Origin: Haloglomus irregulare
GTDB taxonomy: Archaea; Halobacteriota; Halobacteria; Halobacteriales; Haloarculaceae
DNA length: 64,000 bases
Direction of reading: 5' to 3'
Assembly: GCF_007421925.1 (NCBI RefSeq)
Contig: NZ_QMDX01000003.1
Span: 200,073 to 264,072 of the forward strand
The notes under the pieces are model-generated. The model worked only from the letters and a program-made list of their open reading frames with translations, made no database searches and was not told where the DNA came from. Shown piece after piece: positions 55,843-64,000 of this stretch. The first letter of the stretch is position 1. Each line of letters opens with the position of its first letter. Both the position numbers and the translations under genes were made by a program.

Positions 55843-56662
55843 CCTGTGGCACCTCCTCGACGGGGGTCGGGTCGGTGCCGGTTTCGCCACCGGCGCCCCC
55901 CGTGGGCGTCCCGTCGGCCCCCTCATCGGCGTAGACGCCGTCGGTCCCCTCGCCGTAGTAGAGGTCGTCGACCACGTCCATCGAGAGGGCCTCGCGGGGG
56001 CCGTCGAAGACGACCTCCCCGTCGCGGACCCCGATGAAGCGGTCGCCGAACTCGCGGGCGACGTTGACCTGATGGAGCGAGGCGACCGTGGTGAGTCCGC
56101 GCTCGTCGGCCGCCCGTTTCAGGTAGCCCATCACGTCGCGGGCGGCCTTCGGGTCGAGGCTGGAGACCGGCTCGTCGGCCAGCAGGAGTTCGGGGTCCTG
56201 CACCAGGGCGCGGGCGATGCCGACGCGCTGCTTCTGGCCACCGCTCATCGAGCCGGCGCGCTGCTGGGCGGCGTCCAGCAGGCCGACGGTGTCGAGCGCC
56301 CGCAGCGCGGCCTGCTTGTCCTCCTCGGCGTACGCCGTGAGGAGGCTGCGGAGCCAGCCCGTCCGGGAGAGCGCCCCGGTCAGGGCGTTCCGGTAGGCCG
56401 ACATCGACTCGATGAGGTAGTGCATCTGGAACACCATGCCCACCTCCGAACGGGCTGCCGGTGGGCTGCCGTTGATGACGACCTCGCCGCTGGTCGGCGT
56501 GGTCAGCCCGTTCAGCACGCGGAGGAGCGTCGACTTCCCCGCGCCCGAGGGGCCGAGCACCACGACGAACTCCCCCTGTTCGATATCGAGGGAGATGTCC
56601 TCGAGCGCGACGACGTCCTCGCCGTAGACCTTCCGGACGTTCGCGAGTGAGACGACGGGCAT
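55835..56662 (-). CDS. phnC: Phosphonate-type ABC transporter ATP-binding protein
   Basis: A 275-residue ATPase: Walker A LGPSGAGKSTLLRVLNGL, signature MSGGQKQRVGIARAL, Walker B ELLLADEPVSSLDP and the H-loop with SLHQVNVAREF. The order D-C-E on the minus strand is the typical phn uptake set. Start MPVVSLANV (56662). A Glu/Asp/Gly-rich tail of about 35 residues is a halophile addition. Confidence 0.92.
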   Translation of the reverse strand: MPVVSLANVRKVYGEDVVALEDISLDIEQGEFVVVLGPSGAGKSTLLRVLNGLTTPTSGEVVINGSPPAARSEVGMVFQMHYLIESMSAYRNALTGALSRTGWLRSLLTAYAEEDKQAALRALDTVGLLDAAQQRAGSMSGGQKQRVGIARALVQDPELLLADEPVSSLDPKAARDVMGYLKRAADERGLTTVASLHQVNVAREFGDRFIGVRDGEVVFDGPREALSMDVVDDLYYGEGTDGVYADEGADGTPTGGAGGETGTDPTPVEEVPQDD

Positions 56663-56678
56663 GACGTGTGGGCGGTCC

Positions 56679-57671
56679 TCAGGCTTCGAGCTGGTCGGCC
56701 CCGACACCGAGTTCGACCGCCACGTCGATGACGGGCTGGTAGGTGTCGACGTCGGCGGGCCGGACGTCGCTGAACCAGAGGTCGTCGTCGGTGTCGGCCT
56801 CGCCGTCGGCGCCGTGGTAGATGCCGTCCGACGCGCCCTCCAGGGCGTCGACGAGCTGCGACTTCTCCGCCTCGGACAGTTCGACGCTGGTCACGATGGG
56901 CGCACGCGGGATGCCGTCGTAGGTCTCCACGTACTCGTAGCCGTCCTTCAGCTCGCGGTCGTCGTTGAGCGTGATGAACTGGCCGACGCCGGCCGCGGGC
57001 GCCTGGTCCTCCTCGAGCTGGGTGAACGCCTGCGCGTGGCCGGAGAAGGTGGCGTCGAACTCCGCACTACCCTTGTCCTGTGGGAAGTTGCCGATGCCCA
57101 GCCCCGCCTCCTTCAGCATGAACAGCGGGAACAGCGCGCCGGAGGCCGAGAGCCGGTCGGCGAAGGCGATCGTCTCCCCTTCCAGGTCCGACAGCGACTC
57201 GATGTCCGAGCTCTCCTTGGTGACGATGACCGAGGTGTAGTCCCAGGAGCCGTAGGCGTACCGCTGCAGCGCGATGTCGGCCCGGCCCGCGTTGACGCCG
57301 AGTGCGGCCGCGAACGGCCCCGTCTCGGCGATGTCGGCCGTCCCGGAGCCCATGGCCTGGAGGACGGCGCTGTAGTTGCGGGCGTACTTCAGCTTCGTCG
57401 TCAGCCCCACCTCGTCGGCGAGGTGCTCCTTGACCGGCTGGTACTGTCTCTCCATGTAGTCCTGTGGTTCCGAGGGCGACATGATGAAGTTGATTTCCCC
57501 GTTGCCGTACGGTACGGGGGTGTCGGTCGGGTCGGACCCGCCGCCGTCGCCGTCGTCGCCGTCCCCGCTGCCGCCCCCGTCGCCGCCGGTGCACCCGGCG
57601 AGGGCCGCGGCCAGTACAGCACTCGTCCCGCCAAGGAACCGCCGTCTCGTCGATGGAGCCGGAGTTATCAA
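56679..57671 (-). CDS. phnD: Phosphonate-type substrate-binding Tat lipoprotein
   Basis: A 330-residue binding protein with Tat lipobox STRRRFLGGTSAVLAAALAG then Cys, a Gly/Asp-rich spacer, and a PhnD-type domain (KLKYARNYSAVLQAMGSGTA, DIAETGPFAAALGVNAGRAD, SYSA-like ligand loops). No ATG is in a sensible place, so a TTG at 57671 (LITPAPS) is proposed; the upstream frame to 57926 lacks protein-like text and crosses the promoter. First gene of the operon phnD-phnC-phnE-phosphatase. Confidence 0.85.
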   Translation of the reverse strand: MITPAPSTRRRFLGGTSAVLAAALAGCTGGDGGGSGDGDDGDGGGSDPTDTPVPYGNGEINFIMSPSEPQDYMERQYQPVKEHLADEVGLTTKLKYARNYSAVLQAMGSGTADIAETGPFAAALGVNAGRADIALQRYAYGSWDYTSVIVTKESSDIESLSDLEGETIAFADRLSASGALFPLFMLKEAGLGIGNFPQDKGSAEFDATFSGHAQAFTQLEEDQAPAAGVGQFITLNDDRELKDGYEYVETYDGIPRAPIVTSVELSEAEKSQLVDALEGASDGIYHGADGEADTDDDLWFSDVRPADVDTYQPVIDVAVELGVGADQLEA

Positions 57672-57909
57672 TCTACCACGCGCCCGGGGCGCTGTTGAAG
57701 CTGTATATGATGTATACTGGAATCTAAATAGCCGTTCAAAGACTCTATACCTCGCCGCTCGAGGGCGCGGGCCGGAGTTACGACACCCGCACCGGCCCCG
57801 CGGGACGGCTACCCCCTCCGACTCCGGAGTCCGCACGTCCCCCAGTGACACACCGTCACACCCGAACGAACGCTTTTTGCGCCGACCCGCCGACCGTATC
57901 ACCGTACGG
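57672..57909. promoter_or_regulatory. Divergent phnD/trpS promoter region
   Basis: 238 nt between divergent genes. On the minus strand CTATTTAGATTCC (plus 57719-57731), about 55 nt before the phnD TTG, is a TATA candidate, and a second A+T-rich patch ATACATCATATAC (plus 57704-57716) lies between. A clear operator repeat was not found. Confidence 0.45.
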
Positions 57910-59568
57910 ATGACCGACGACGACACTCACGGGGGCGACGGCACGCACCCCACCGATGCCGGGACGGACGCCGGCGACGCGCGAACGGACGGTGTCCCCG
58001 GGGGCGAGGGCCCGCCGGCGTTCCGCGCCGACGGTGGGAGCGCAGCAGGAGCGGACGAGGTCGCGCTGGACCCGTGGGGCTCCTCGACCGTCGGCGACTA
58101 CCGGAAACTGTTCGAGGAGTTCGGCATCGGGGCGTTCGACGACGTCCTCCCGGAGGTGCCCGCCCCACACTACCTGATGCGCCGGGGGGTCATCTTCGGC
58201 CACCGGGACTACGGCCGCGTGGCCCGCGCGATGCGCGAGGACGAGACGGGGCCGGACGAGCCCGCCGACGCCGCCGTCCTCTCCGGGTTCATGCCGACCG
58301 GCGACCCGCATATCGGCCACAAGATGGTGTTCGACGAGATCATCTGGCACCAGGAGCGCGGCGCCGACGCGTTCGGCCTCATCGCGGATCTGGAGGCCCA
58401 CGCCGCCCGCGGGCTCTCCTGGGACGAGATCGACGAGCACACGCGCTCGTACCTGCTCTCCCTGCTCGCGCTGGGCTTCGACCCCGGGGACGGCGAGCTC
58501 TACCGCCAGTCCACCAACCGCGAGGTACAGGACCTCGCGTTCGAGCTCGGGACGAGGGCCAACTTCTCGGAGCTGTCGGCCATCTACGACTTCGACGGGG
58601 AGACGGAGGTCTCCTACATGCAGAGCGTGGTCACGCAGATGGCCGACATCCTCTACCCGCAGCTGGAGAAACCCCGCCCGACCGTCATCCCGGTCGGCCC
58701 GGACCAGGACCCGCACATGCGGCTGGCCCGTGACCTCGCGGCGCGGATGCGCTTCTTCAAGGTGACCGAGGGGTACGCCAGCTTCGAGGTCGACGACGCC
58801 GAGCGCGAGCTGCTCGCCCGGGCGTACGAGGCGCTCGAGGCCGCGCACGACGAGGCGAGCCCGGTGCGCTGTGCGGACGCGGCCGGCTGGCTGCGTGAAC
58901 ACGAGCCGGCGTCCGACGCGCGCGAGGGGGTCGTCGAGAGCCTCGACGCGGCCGGGAAGGAGCCGCTCCGGCCCCGCGTGCGCTTCCTCGACCGGAACGC
59001 GACCGACGAGGCGTTCGAGGCGCTCATCGGGGCCATCGACGGCGAGAAGCGCGTCTTCGAGGGTCACATCGACACGTTCGACATGGACCGCGACGCGGCC
59101 GAGGCCCTCGCCCGCGAGGTCGAGGTCGAGCACGGCGGCTACGGCTTCCAGCCCCCCTCCTCGGTCTACCACCGGTTCATGACCGGCCTCACCGGCGGGA
59201 AGATGTCCTCCTCGGTCCCGGCGAGCCACATCAGCCTGCTCGACGACCCGGAGACGGGGTACGACAAGGTCAAGTCGGCCACGACCGGCGGCCGCGAGAC
59301 CGCGGAGAAGCAGCGTGAACTCGGCGGCGAGGCCGACGAGTGCCCCGTCTACGAGCTGTACGCCTACCTGCTGGCCGGGGACGACGACGAGTTCGCGACG
59401 GAGGTGTACGAGGAGTGTGTCGGCGGCGAGCGGCTCTGTGGCGACTGCAAGGAGCAGGCCGCCCGGCTGATGGAGGCGTTCCTCGAGGAGCACCAGGAGA
59501 AGCGCGAGGAGGCCGAGGAGCTGCTGGACGAGCTGGACTTCGAACTGGAGAGCCCGCGGACGGACTGA
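57910..59568 (+). CDS. trpS: Tryptophanyl-tRNA synthetase
   Basis: A 552-residue class I aminoacyl-tRNA synthetase of the archaeal type. Motifs: HIGH-like PTGDPHIGHKMVFDEIIW and KMSKS-like GGKMSSSVPASHISLLDDP, with family text YMQSVVTQMADILYPQ and VPVGPDQDPHMRLARDLA-like VIPVGPDQDPHMRLARDLA. A disordered acidic N-terminus (50 residues) and a Glu-rich C-terminal helix (EEHQEKREEAEELLDELD) are extras. Start ATG 57910. Confidence 0.95.
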   Translation: MTDDDTHGGDGTHPTDAGTDAGDARTDGVPGGEGPPAFRADGGSAAGADEVALDPWGSSTVGDYRKLFEEFGIGAFDDVLPEVPAPHYLMRRGVIFGHRDYGRVARAMREDETGPDEPADAAVLSGFMPTGDPHIGHKMVFDEIIWHQERGADAFGLIADLEAHAARGLSWDEIDEHTRSYLLSLLALGFDPGDGELYRQSTNREVQDLAFELGTRANFSELSAIYDFDGETEVSYMQSVVTQMADILYPQLEKPRPTVIPVGPDQDPHMRLARDLAARMRFFKVTEGYASFEVDDAERELLARAYEALEAAHDEASPVRCADAAGWLREHEPASDAREGVVESLDAAGKEPLRPRVRFLDRNATDEAFEALIGAIDGEKRVFEGHIDTFDMDRDAAEALAREVEVEHGGYGFQPPSSVYHRFMTGLTGGKMSSSVPASHISLLDDPETGYDKVKSATTGGRETAEKQRELGGEADECPVYELYAYLLAGDDDEFATEVYEECVGGERLCGDCKEQAARLMEAFLEEHQEKREEAEELLDELDFELESPRTD

Positions 59569-59614
59569 GTCGCGGGGACGCAACTTCTTGTAGGGGGACG
59601 CGGCCAACCACCTC

Positions 59615-60409
59615 ATGCCCGACACCGACACGGTCCGGCTGCTGGCAGGGGAGAGCACGACCACCTTCTTCACCGAGGTGGACGGTGCCTGGCGACCCGA
59701 GCGTGAGCAGCACGGCCGGCTGGTCACCGTCATCAAGCCGGACGGGACGACGCTGGTCCACGACGCGAGCGGCTACCAGCCCGTCGCCTGGCTCACCCGC
59801 CCGGAGCACGTCACCGTCGAGCGCGAACGCCCGCCGGGGACCGCGAACGCGGGCCCGGACGCCGCCGAACGGACCGTCGTCACCGCGGTCGACGGCGACA
59901 GCCGGCTCCGGGTCCGGGTCGACGCCGCCGCCCGGGAGCGTCATCCGACCTCCGCCGCGGGCGACCCGGTCGGGGACTGCGACTGCGGCGGCCGCCTCGT
60001 CCGGGACGCGGACGGGGTCGCCTGCATCGCGTGTGGTGCGCGGTACGGGCTCCCCGGGGACGCGACGGTCACGGACGAGTCCTGCCCCGACTGCGGGCTC
60101 CCCCGGTTCCGCGCCGAACGGGGGGAGCCGTTCACCGTCTGTCTGGACCGCGCCTGCGAGTCGCTCGACCGGGCGGTCACCGCGGCGTTCGACCGCGAGT
60201 ACGACTGCCCGGACTGCGGCAACCCACTGCGGGTCCTCCGCCGCGGCGGCCTGCTGCTGGGCTGTGACGCCTACCCGGACTGCGAGTTCAACGTGCCCGT
60301 GCCGGACGGGGTTCTCACCGGCGACTGCGACTGCGGGCTCCCCGCGTACGAGCCCCGGACCGGCGGGCCGGAGCGGTGTGCCGACGCCGGCTGCGAGCAC
60401 GGGTCGTAG
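59615..60409 (+). CDS. Topoisomerase-type C4 zinc-finger protein
   Basis: A 264-residue protein. An N-terminal beta domain (LLAGESTTTFFTEVDGAWRP, GTTLVHDASGYQPVAWLTRP) is followed by several Cys4 zinc ribbons (CDCGGRLVRD..CIACG, CPDCGLPRFR..CLDRACE, CPDCGNPLRVLRRGGLLLGC, CDCGLPAYEP..C). The N-terminus resembles the N-terminal part of archaeal NucS (DUF91)-like proteins and the fingers resemble those of topoisomerase I tails. Likely a nucleic acid-binding protein; the exact role is unknown. 49 nt lie between this stop and the next start. Confidence 0.8.
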   Translation: MPDTDTVRLLAGESTTTFFTEVDGAWRPEREQHGRLVTVIKPDGTTLVHDASGYQPVAWLTRPEHVTVERERPPGTANAGPDAAERTVVTAVDGDSRLRVRVDAAARERHPTSAAGDPVGDCDCGGRLVRDADGVACIACGARYGLPGDATVTDESCPDCGLPRFRAERGEPFTVCLDRACESLDRAVTAAFDREYDCPDCGNPLRVLRRGGLLLGCDAYPDCEFNVPVPDGVLTGDCDCGLPAYEPRTGGPERCADAGCEHGS

Positions 60410-60458
60410 GCCGACCGCCCACCGTCACCGCTATGCCCGGCGAGGCGAACCTCCGGGC

Positions 60459-61499
60459 ATGGAGGGCCAATCCCGGTCCGATGGCGTCGTCCGCGTCCCG
60501 GCTAACGCCCGCGAGCGGTTCTACGACTCGCGTGGCTACGGCCGCCCGGCCGGCGACGCGCTGGACCTGGCGCCGGTCGAGGCCGCGCATCTGCTCTACC
60601 GTGACGACCTCGAGGCCGTCGACGGCCGGGGGTTCCGCGACTACCTGTCCGTCGTCGACGGTCTCGCCGTCCGCTTCCTCGTCTACAAGGACCTCCGGGA
60701 CCGCGGGTTCTACTGCTCGCCCGTCCGCGAGGGCTGGACCGATAGCCCCGACGACGGTGCCGACTTCCTCGTCTACCCCCGCGGCAAGGGACCCTGGGAC
60801 GACGTCATCGAGCACCGGGTCCACGTCGTCGGCGAGCGGGCGACCGTCCCCGCGGCGCGGCTGGCCGGCGGCGTCCTCGCGGTCGTCGACGAGGAGTCCG
60901 AGATCACCTACCTGGACACGGCCCGGCCGACCGTCGACGGTGCCACCGAGGCGGACCTGCCGGGCGGCGTCGACGCGACGCTGCTGGGCGACCGCGTCGT
61001 GGCCTGGGACCCGCCGGCGGCGCTGTACGAGCGGGCGTTCTACGGCCAGCCGCTCGACCGCGACGACGACGCCGTCCAGCTCTCGCTCGTCGAGGCGGCG
61101 TATCTCGCCGGTGCCGGCGTGCTCGACGTCCGGACGCCGGACGGGGACCGGGGCGGCCGCGAGGCCGTCGTCGTCCGCGGCCGCGAGGCGGAGGGCGACC
61201 GGTTCGACCGACGACTCGCCGTCTACACGAGCCTCCGCGACCGTGGCGTCGTCCCCAAGACGGGGTTCAAGTTCGGCGCCGACTTCCGGACCTACGCCGA
61301 GGTCGACTCCGTCGAGGAACTCGGGCACTCGGAACTGCTGGTGCGCGTGCTCCCCGCCGGCCACCGCTTCGCCATGCGGGACCTGGCGCTGGACGTGCGG
61401 CTCGCCCACGGCGTCCGCAAGCGGATGGTGTTCGCGCTGGCCGACGACGGTACCGAGTCGGGCATCGACTGGCTCGCGGTGGAGCGGCTGACGCCCTGA
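60459..61499 (+). CDS. endA: tRNA-splicing endonuclease (tRNA-intron lyase)
   Basis: A 346-residue protein made of two EndA-type modules, the fused form found in haloarchaea. The first is likely non-catalytic (ALDLAPVEAAHLLYRDDLEA, LRDRGFYCSPV). The second has VQLSLVEAAYLAGAGVLDV and the catalytic region GFKFGADFRTYAEV (Tyr), LGHSELLVRVLPAG (His) and VRKRMVFAL (Lys). It removes introns at the bulge-helix-bulge of precursor tRNA. Start ATG 60459. Confidence 0.92.
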   Translation: MEGQSRSDGVVRVPANARERFYDSRGYGRPAGDALDLAPVEAAHLLYRDDLEAVDGRGFRDYLSVVDGLAVRFLVYKDLRDRGFYCSPVREGWTDSPDDGADFLVYPRGKGPWDDVIEHRVHVVGERATVPAARLAGGVLAVVDEESEITYLDTARPTVDGATEADLPGGVDATLLGDRVVAWDPPAALYERAFYGQPLDRDDDAVQLSLVEAAYLAGAGVLDVRTPDGDRGGREAVVVRGREAEGDRFDRRLAVYTSLRDRGVVPKTGFKFGADFRTYAEVDSVEELGHSELLVRVLPAGHRFAMRDLALDVRLAHGVRKRMVFALADDGTESGIDWLAVERLTP

Positions 61500-61518
61500 T
61501 GCGGGGTCGCAGTGGCCG

Positions 61519-62553
61519 CTACTCGGGCTTGAGCCCCACGCCCTTGACGCGCATGACCGCCTCGCCGTCGGGGAGGTTCGGCGCGTCGACCAGCTTGACG
61601 ATGCGCTTGTCCTGCTTGGACTTCTTCAGATAGAGCCGGAAGGTGGACTTGTGGCCGAGGATGTTGCCGCCGATGGGCTTGGTCGGGTCGCCGAAGAAGG
61701 CGTCCGGGTTCGACTGCACCTGGTTGGTGACGATGACCGCCGTGTTGTAGAGGTTCCCGACGCGGTCGAGGTCGTGGAGGTGCTTGTTGAGCTTCTGCTG
61801 GCGGTTGGCCAGCTCGCCACGGCCGACGTACTCCGCGCGGAAGTGGGCCGTCAGCGAGTCCACGCAGAGCAGCCGGACGGGGAACTCGTCGTCCTCGTGC
61901 TCGCCGGCGATCTCCTGGGCCTTCTCGGCCAGCAGGATCTGGTGGTTGGAGTTGAACGCCTTCGCGACGTGGATCTTGTCGAGGACGTCCTCGACGAGCG
62001 CCTCCAGCGCGTCCTCGTCGCCGGCGTCGCCCTCGATCTCGCGCTGCTCCAGGGCGGCCTCGATGGTCTCGTCGGGGAGCCCGCGGACCATCTCGTCGAT
62101 GCGCTCCGGGCGGAACGTGTCCTCGCTGTCGATGAAGATGGCCCGGCCCTCCAGCCCACCGTGTTCCCGGGGGAGCTGGACGTTGACCGAGAGCTGGTGG
62201 GTGACCTGGCTCTTGCCGGCGCCGAACTCGCCGTACACCTCCGTGATGGACTGGGTCTCGACGCCGCCGCCCATCAGCTCGTCCACCTCGTCGATGATGA
62301 ACTCCAGCTTCCCGATCTCCTCGCGCCGGCTCAGTACGTCCGCGCCGGTCTCGAAGCCGCCGATGTCGGCGGCGTCACGGGCGGCGTTGATGATGTCCGA
62401 GGCGCTGGACTCGCCCACGTCGGCTTGGTTCGACAGCTCGGCCGGGCTCGCGACGGCGATGCTCTGGAACGACTCGTAGCCGTTCTCGCGGAGCTTCTCG
62501 GCCGTCGCTGGTCCGACACCGGGCAGGTTCTCCAGGTCAGCAGTGGTCGACAT
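61519..62553 (-). CDS. radA: DNA repair and recombination protein RadA
   Basis: A 344-residue archaeal RadA recombinase. N-terminal helix-hairpin-helix ([20 protein letters not shown]), Walker [10 protein letters not shown] (108-116), Walker [17 protein letters not shown], the L2-type loops ([20 protein letters not shown]) and the C-terminal [20 protein letters not shown]. It catalyses strand exchange. Start MSTTADLE (62553), with MDM... at 62559 as the alternative. TTTATATGATG on the minus strand (plus 62573-62583) is a strong TATA box about 25 nt upstream, giving an almost leaderless message. Confidence 0.97.
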   Translation of the reverse strand: MSTTADLENLPGVGPATAEKLRENGYESFQSIAVASPAELSNQADVGESSASDIINAARDAADIGGFETGADVLSRREEIGKLEFIIDEVDELMGGGVETQSITEVYGEFGAGKSQVTHQLSVNVQLPREHGGLEGRAIFIDSEDTFRPERIDEMVRGLPDETIEAALEQREIEGDAGDEDALEALVEDVLDKIHVAKAFNSNHQILLAEKAQEIAGEHEDDEFPVRLLCVDSLTAHFRAEYVGRGELANRQQKLNKHLHDLDRVGNLYNTAVIVTNQVQSNPDAFFGDPTKPIGGNILGHKSTFRLYLKKSKQDKRIVKLVDAPNLPDGEAVMRVKGVGLKPE

Positions 62554-62572
62554 ATCCAACGGTTCGTCCGCC

Positions 62573-62583
62573 CATCATATAAA
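62573..62583 (-). promoter_or_regulatory. TATA box of radA
   Basis: TTTATATGATG on the minus strand, the strongest A+T-rich box near the start, centred about 25 nt before the radA ATG at 62553. This implies transcription beginning within a few bases of the start codon. Confidence 0.65.
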
Positions 62584-63007
62584 GTCTCGTCAACAGGTGG
62601 GTGGAAGTGAAATCGCAGGACAGCGACCTCGTCGATCCGGTCGGCTGGCGAAGGTTGAGGTGATATGTGGCCCGTTCGCGCGGTCGATCGCCGTCGGACG
62701 GCAACTCCGCCGACGACGGGACTGCCACCGAGGCCCTCGCGGTCCCGGCCGAGACCGGTTCCTCGGTGTGGCGGACCGAGCGGTCGGGCTCCTGCAGCCC
62801 CGTATCGTGGTGCATATATCATCTAACGAACGACTTGAGAGAACAAGGCCGAGATTACGGATTTCAGTCCGGATTTGAAATACAGTTGCGAATACAGCCG
62901 TGTCGAACCGGGGATGCGGGGAATACACGCTCCGGTGTCCCTCGGCCCCGCGACCGGGTCCCGACACGTTCATGCCCCGGCCAGCGCACAGCCGGTAGTA
63001 GAGCACA
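62584..63007. other. Intergenic region between radA and the next gene
   Basis: About 425 nt between divergent genes. It is mixed in composition, with an A+T-richer stretch around 62810-62900. Frames such as 62667-63323 are open but do not look coding. No RNA gene was recognised. Confidence 0.5.
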
Positions 63008-63595
63008 GTGGCGCGCTTCGCGTACCCGTGTCCGGACTGTCGGACGACGAGTAACCTCCACGACGCCGATTGCGAGCACGACGGCACCACCCGCGCGGTC
63101 GTCGAGCGCGCGTACATGGACGTGCTGTCGGCGCTCTCCCGGCGGCCGGTCGAGCGCGAGGACCTGCCCGACGCGGTCCCGGGCGAGTGGAGCGGCCTCC
63201 ACGCCGACGCGCTGGGCCGGCTGGTCGCCGAGCGCCGCGTCGTTGACGACGACGGTCCCCTCCGGCTGCTCACGGCCGCGGAGTACACGGAGCTCGTCCG
63301 GGAGCCGACCCACGAGCCGCTGAAGACCATCTACGAGGCGGGGAGCGTCCCGGGGGCCCACGACCACAGCGTCTTCGCGCTGGTCGCCTACTACGAGATG
63401 GTCGGGCTCTCGTGGGGGGAGACTCGCGAGCAGGTGGTGGGCTGGCTCCGCGAGTCCGGGTCGTGGGCCCGCGGCGGCTGGGAGGAGTCCTCGCCGGAGG
63501 AGGTCGTCGACGACAAGCAGCACGTCTACGAGCGGGGGTACGGCTGGAAGCAGGCCGCCGAGGAGGCAAAGGCCGTCATCGACCGCCGGGGGTGA
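63008..63595 (+). CDS. Conserved haloarchaeal zinc-finger-like protein (unknown function)
   Basis: A 195-residue protein starting at GTG 63008. The N-terminus has YPCPDCRTTSNLHDADCEHD, a CxxC...CxH zinc-binding pattern. The rest is helical with LTAAEYTELVREPTHEPLKT and a final KQHVYERGYGWKQAAEEAKA. I recall similar haloarchaeal proteins of unknown function. Its last codons (AVIDRRG and stop) are part of a 35-bp tandem repeat that continues past the stop. Confidence 0.65.
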   Translation: MARFAYPCPDCRTTSNLHDADCEHDGTTRAVVERAYMDVLSALSRRPVEREDLPDAVPGEWSGLHADALGRLVAERRVVDDDGPLRLLTAAEYTELVREPTHEPLKTIYEAGSVPGAHDHSVFALVAYYEMVGLSWGETREQVVGWLRESGSWARGGWEESSPEEVVDDKQHVYERGYGWKQAAEEAKAVIDRRG

Positions 63596-63649
63596 CGGTG
63601 GGGCGAGCCGTCATCGACCGCCGGGGGTGACGGCGGGGCGAGCCGTCAC
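63572..63649. repeat. 35-bp tandem duplication at a gene end
   Basis: The unit GCCGTCATCGACCGCCGGGG (first 20 bases) through GGGGCGA occurs at 63572-63606 and again at 63607-63641 with one mismatch (GGTGGGG versus GGCGGGG). A third partial copy (GCCGTCAC) begins at 63642. It contains the end of the preceding gene and its stop codon, so the second copy lies just after the coding region. Confidence 0.7.
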
Positions 63650-63858
63650 TCGTCCCCGGCGTCGTCGCGTCGCGACCGGAACACCAGCAACACGCCCAGC
63701 GCCGCGATGGCCGACGCGATGGTCGCGATACCGCCCAGCGCGATGAGCGACGGGGTGCCGGCGTCGCGCAGCCCCCGGAGCAGGGCCCGGCCGGCGACGA
63801 ACGCGAACAAGCCGCCCGACGCCATCAGGAGCCCGCCGACCGTCGTCCGACCGTCCAT
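63646..63858 (-). CDS. Small two-helix membrane protein
   Basis: A 70-residue protein starting at 63858 (MDGRTTVGG). It has two membrane helices: GGLLMASGGLFAFVAGRALL and ALGGIATIASAIAALGVLLV, with a basic-acidic tail RSRRDDAGDE. Function is unknown. It ends a few bases from the 35-bp repeat and converges on the upstream gene. Confidence 0.6.
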   Translation of the reverse strand: MDGRTTVGGLLMASGGLFAFVAGRALLRGLRDAGTPSLIALGGIATIASAIAALGVLLVFRSRRDDAGDE

Positions 63859-64000
63859 GGGGTGCGTCGGGTGCCGGCCCACTTACCCGGTCTGGTCGCG
63901 GGTCGTGGCCGTCCGGCCCGGCACGGTGCCGGCGTACCATTCGGTATCTCCACACGAAACAGAGGGGTGTCGCCGCGGGAGGCCGCTGACGCCGGCAGCG
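63859..64000. other. Right edge, no gene recognised
   Basis: 142 nt of G+C-rich DNA without a supported coding frame. A short A+T patch (TTCGGTATCTCC at 63940) may belong to a promoter of the small membrane gene or of a gene beyond the edge. Confidence 0.4.

Noticed and set aside
63572-63649. CRISPR array or attachment site
   Set aside because: The units are directly adjacent without unique spacers and include coding sequence; it is a tandem duplication.

Overview
The window is a piece of a halophilic archaeon (class Halobacteria) chromosome. The signs are very high G+C, strongly acidic proteins, Tat-type lipoproteins (RR then a lipobox Cys), a PGF-CTERM surface protein, archaeal RadA, aIF1 and EndA, haloarchaeal transducers, and archaeal TATA boxes about 25-30 nt before start codons (near-leaderless transcripts). 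The genus cannot be set from the sequence alone. No rRNA, tRNA or CRISPR array was found.

Layout: 0-3.1 kb, an EVE-domain McrB/McrC-type type IV restriction pair with part of a third gene. 3.2-3.7 kb, a HicB antitoxin and a clipped HicA toxin. 3.8-8.1 kb, a MoxR-DUF58-transglutaminase operon. 8.2-14.3 kb, aIF1, a cytochrome P450, a FilR1-type regulator, a rhodanese, a Nudix hydrolase, a membrane protein and a frameshifted SDR. 14.5-19.5 kb, a type IV pilus-like cluster (TadC/PilC-like membrane protein plus five pilin-like proteins) with no ATPase gene beside it. 19.6-24.2 kb, a frameshifted LOV/PAS protein, an ABC1/UbiB kinase, a secreted Cys-repeat protein and an SDR that has lost its start codon. 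24.5-29.2 kb, two chemotaxis transducers around a small membrane protein.

From about 29.2 to 39.7 kb base composition falls sharply. This A+T-richer island carries a complete 14-gene gas vesicle cluster: gvpDEFGHIJKLM on the minus strand and gvpACNO on the plus strand. The divergent promoter region lies between gvpD and gvpA and holds a recognisable GvpE-type activator element before gvpA. About 1.2 kb of A+T-rich, mostly gene-less DNA with a broken small ORF follows gvpO. The island ends inside or just before a small membrane-protein gene, and on the left it abuts an oddly ending transducer.

The right part returns to normal high G+C: a Tat lipoprotein, a histidine kinase with a weak ATPase domain, two tandem paralogous alpha/beta-hydrolases, mutS, a PGF-CTERM protein, a Tp34-like/peroxidase-like lipoprotein pair (possible iron handling), a phnDCE phosphonate-type importer with an inositol-monophosphatase-family gene, trpS, a topoisomerase-type zinc-finger protein, endA, radA and two small genes.

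A recurrent theme is gene decay: two 1-nt frameshifts, one start codon changed to ACG, a truncated toxin, a histidine-kinase remnant and a small ORF with an internal stop. The two frameshifts could be assembly errors in high-G+C DNA and need read-level checking. The start loss, truncation and fragments are harder to explain that way.
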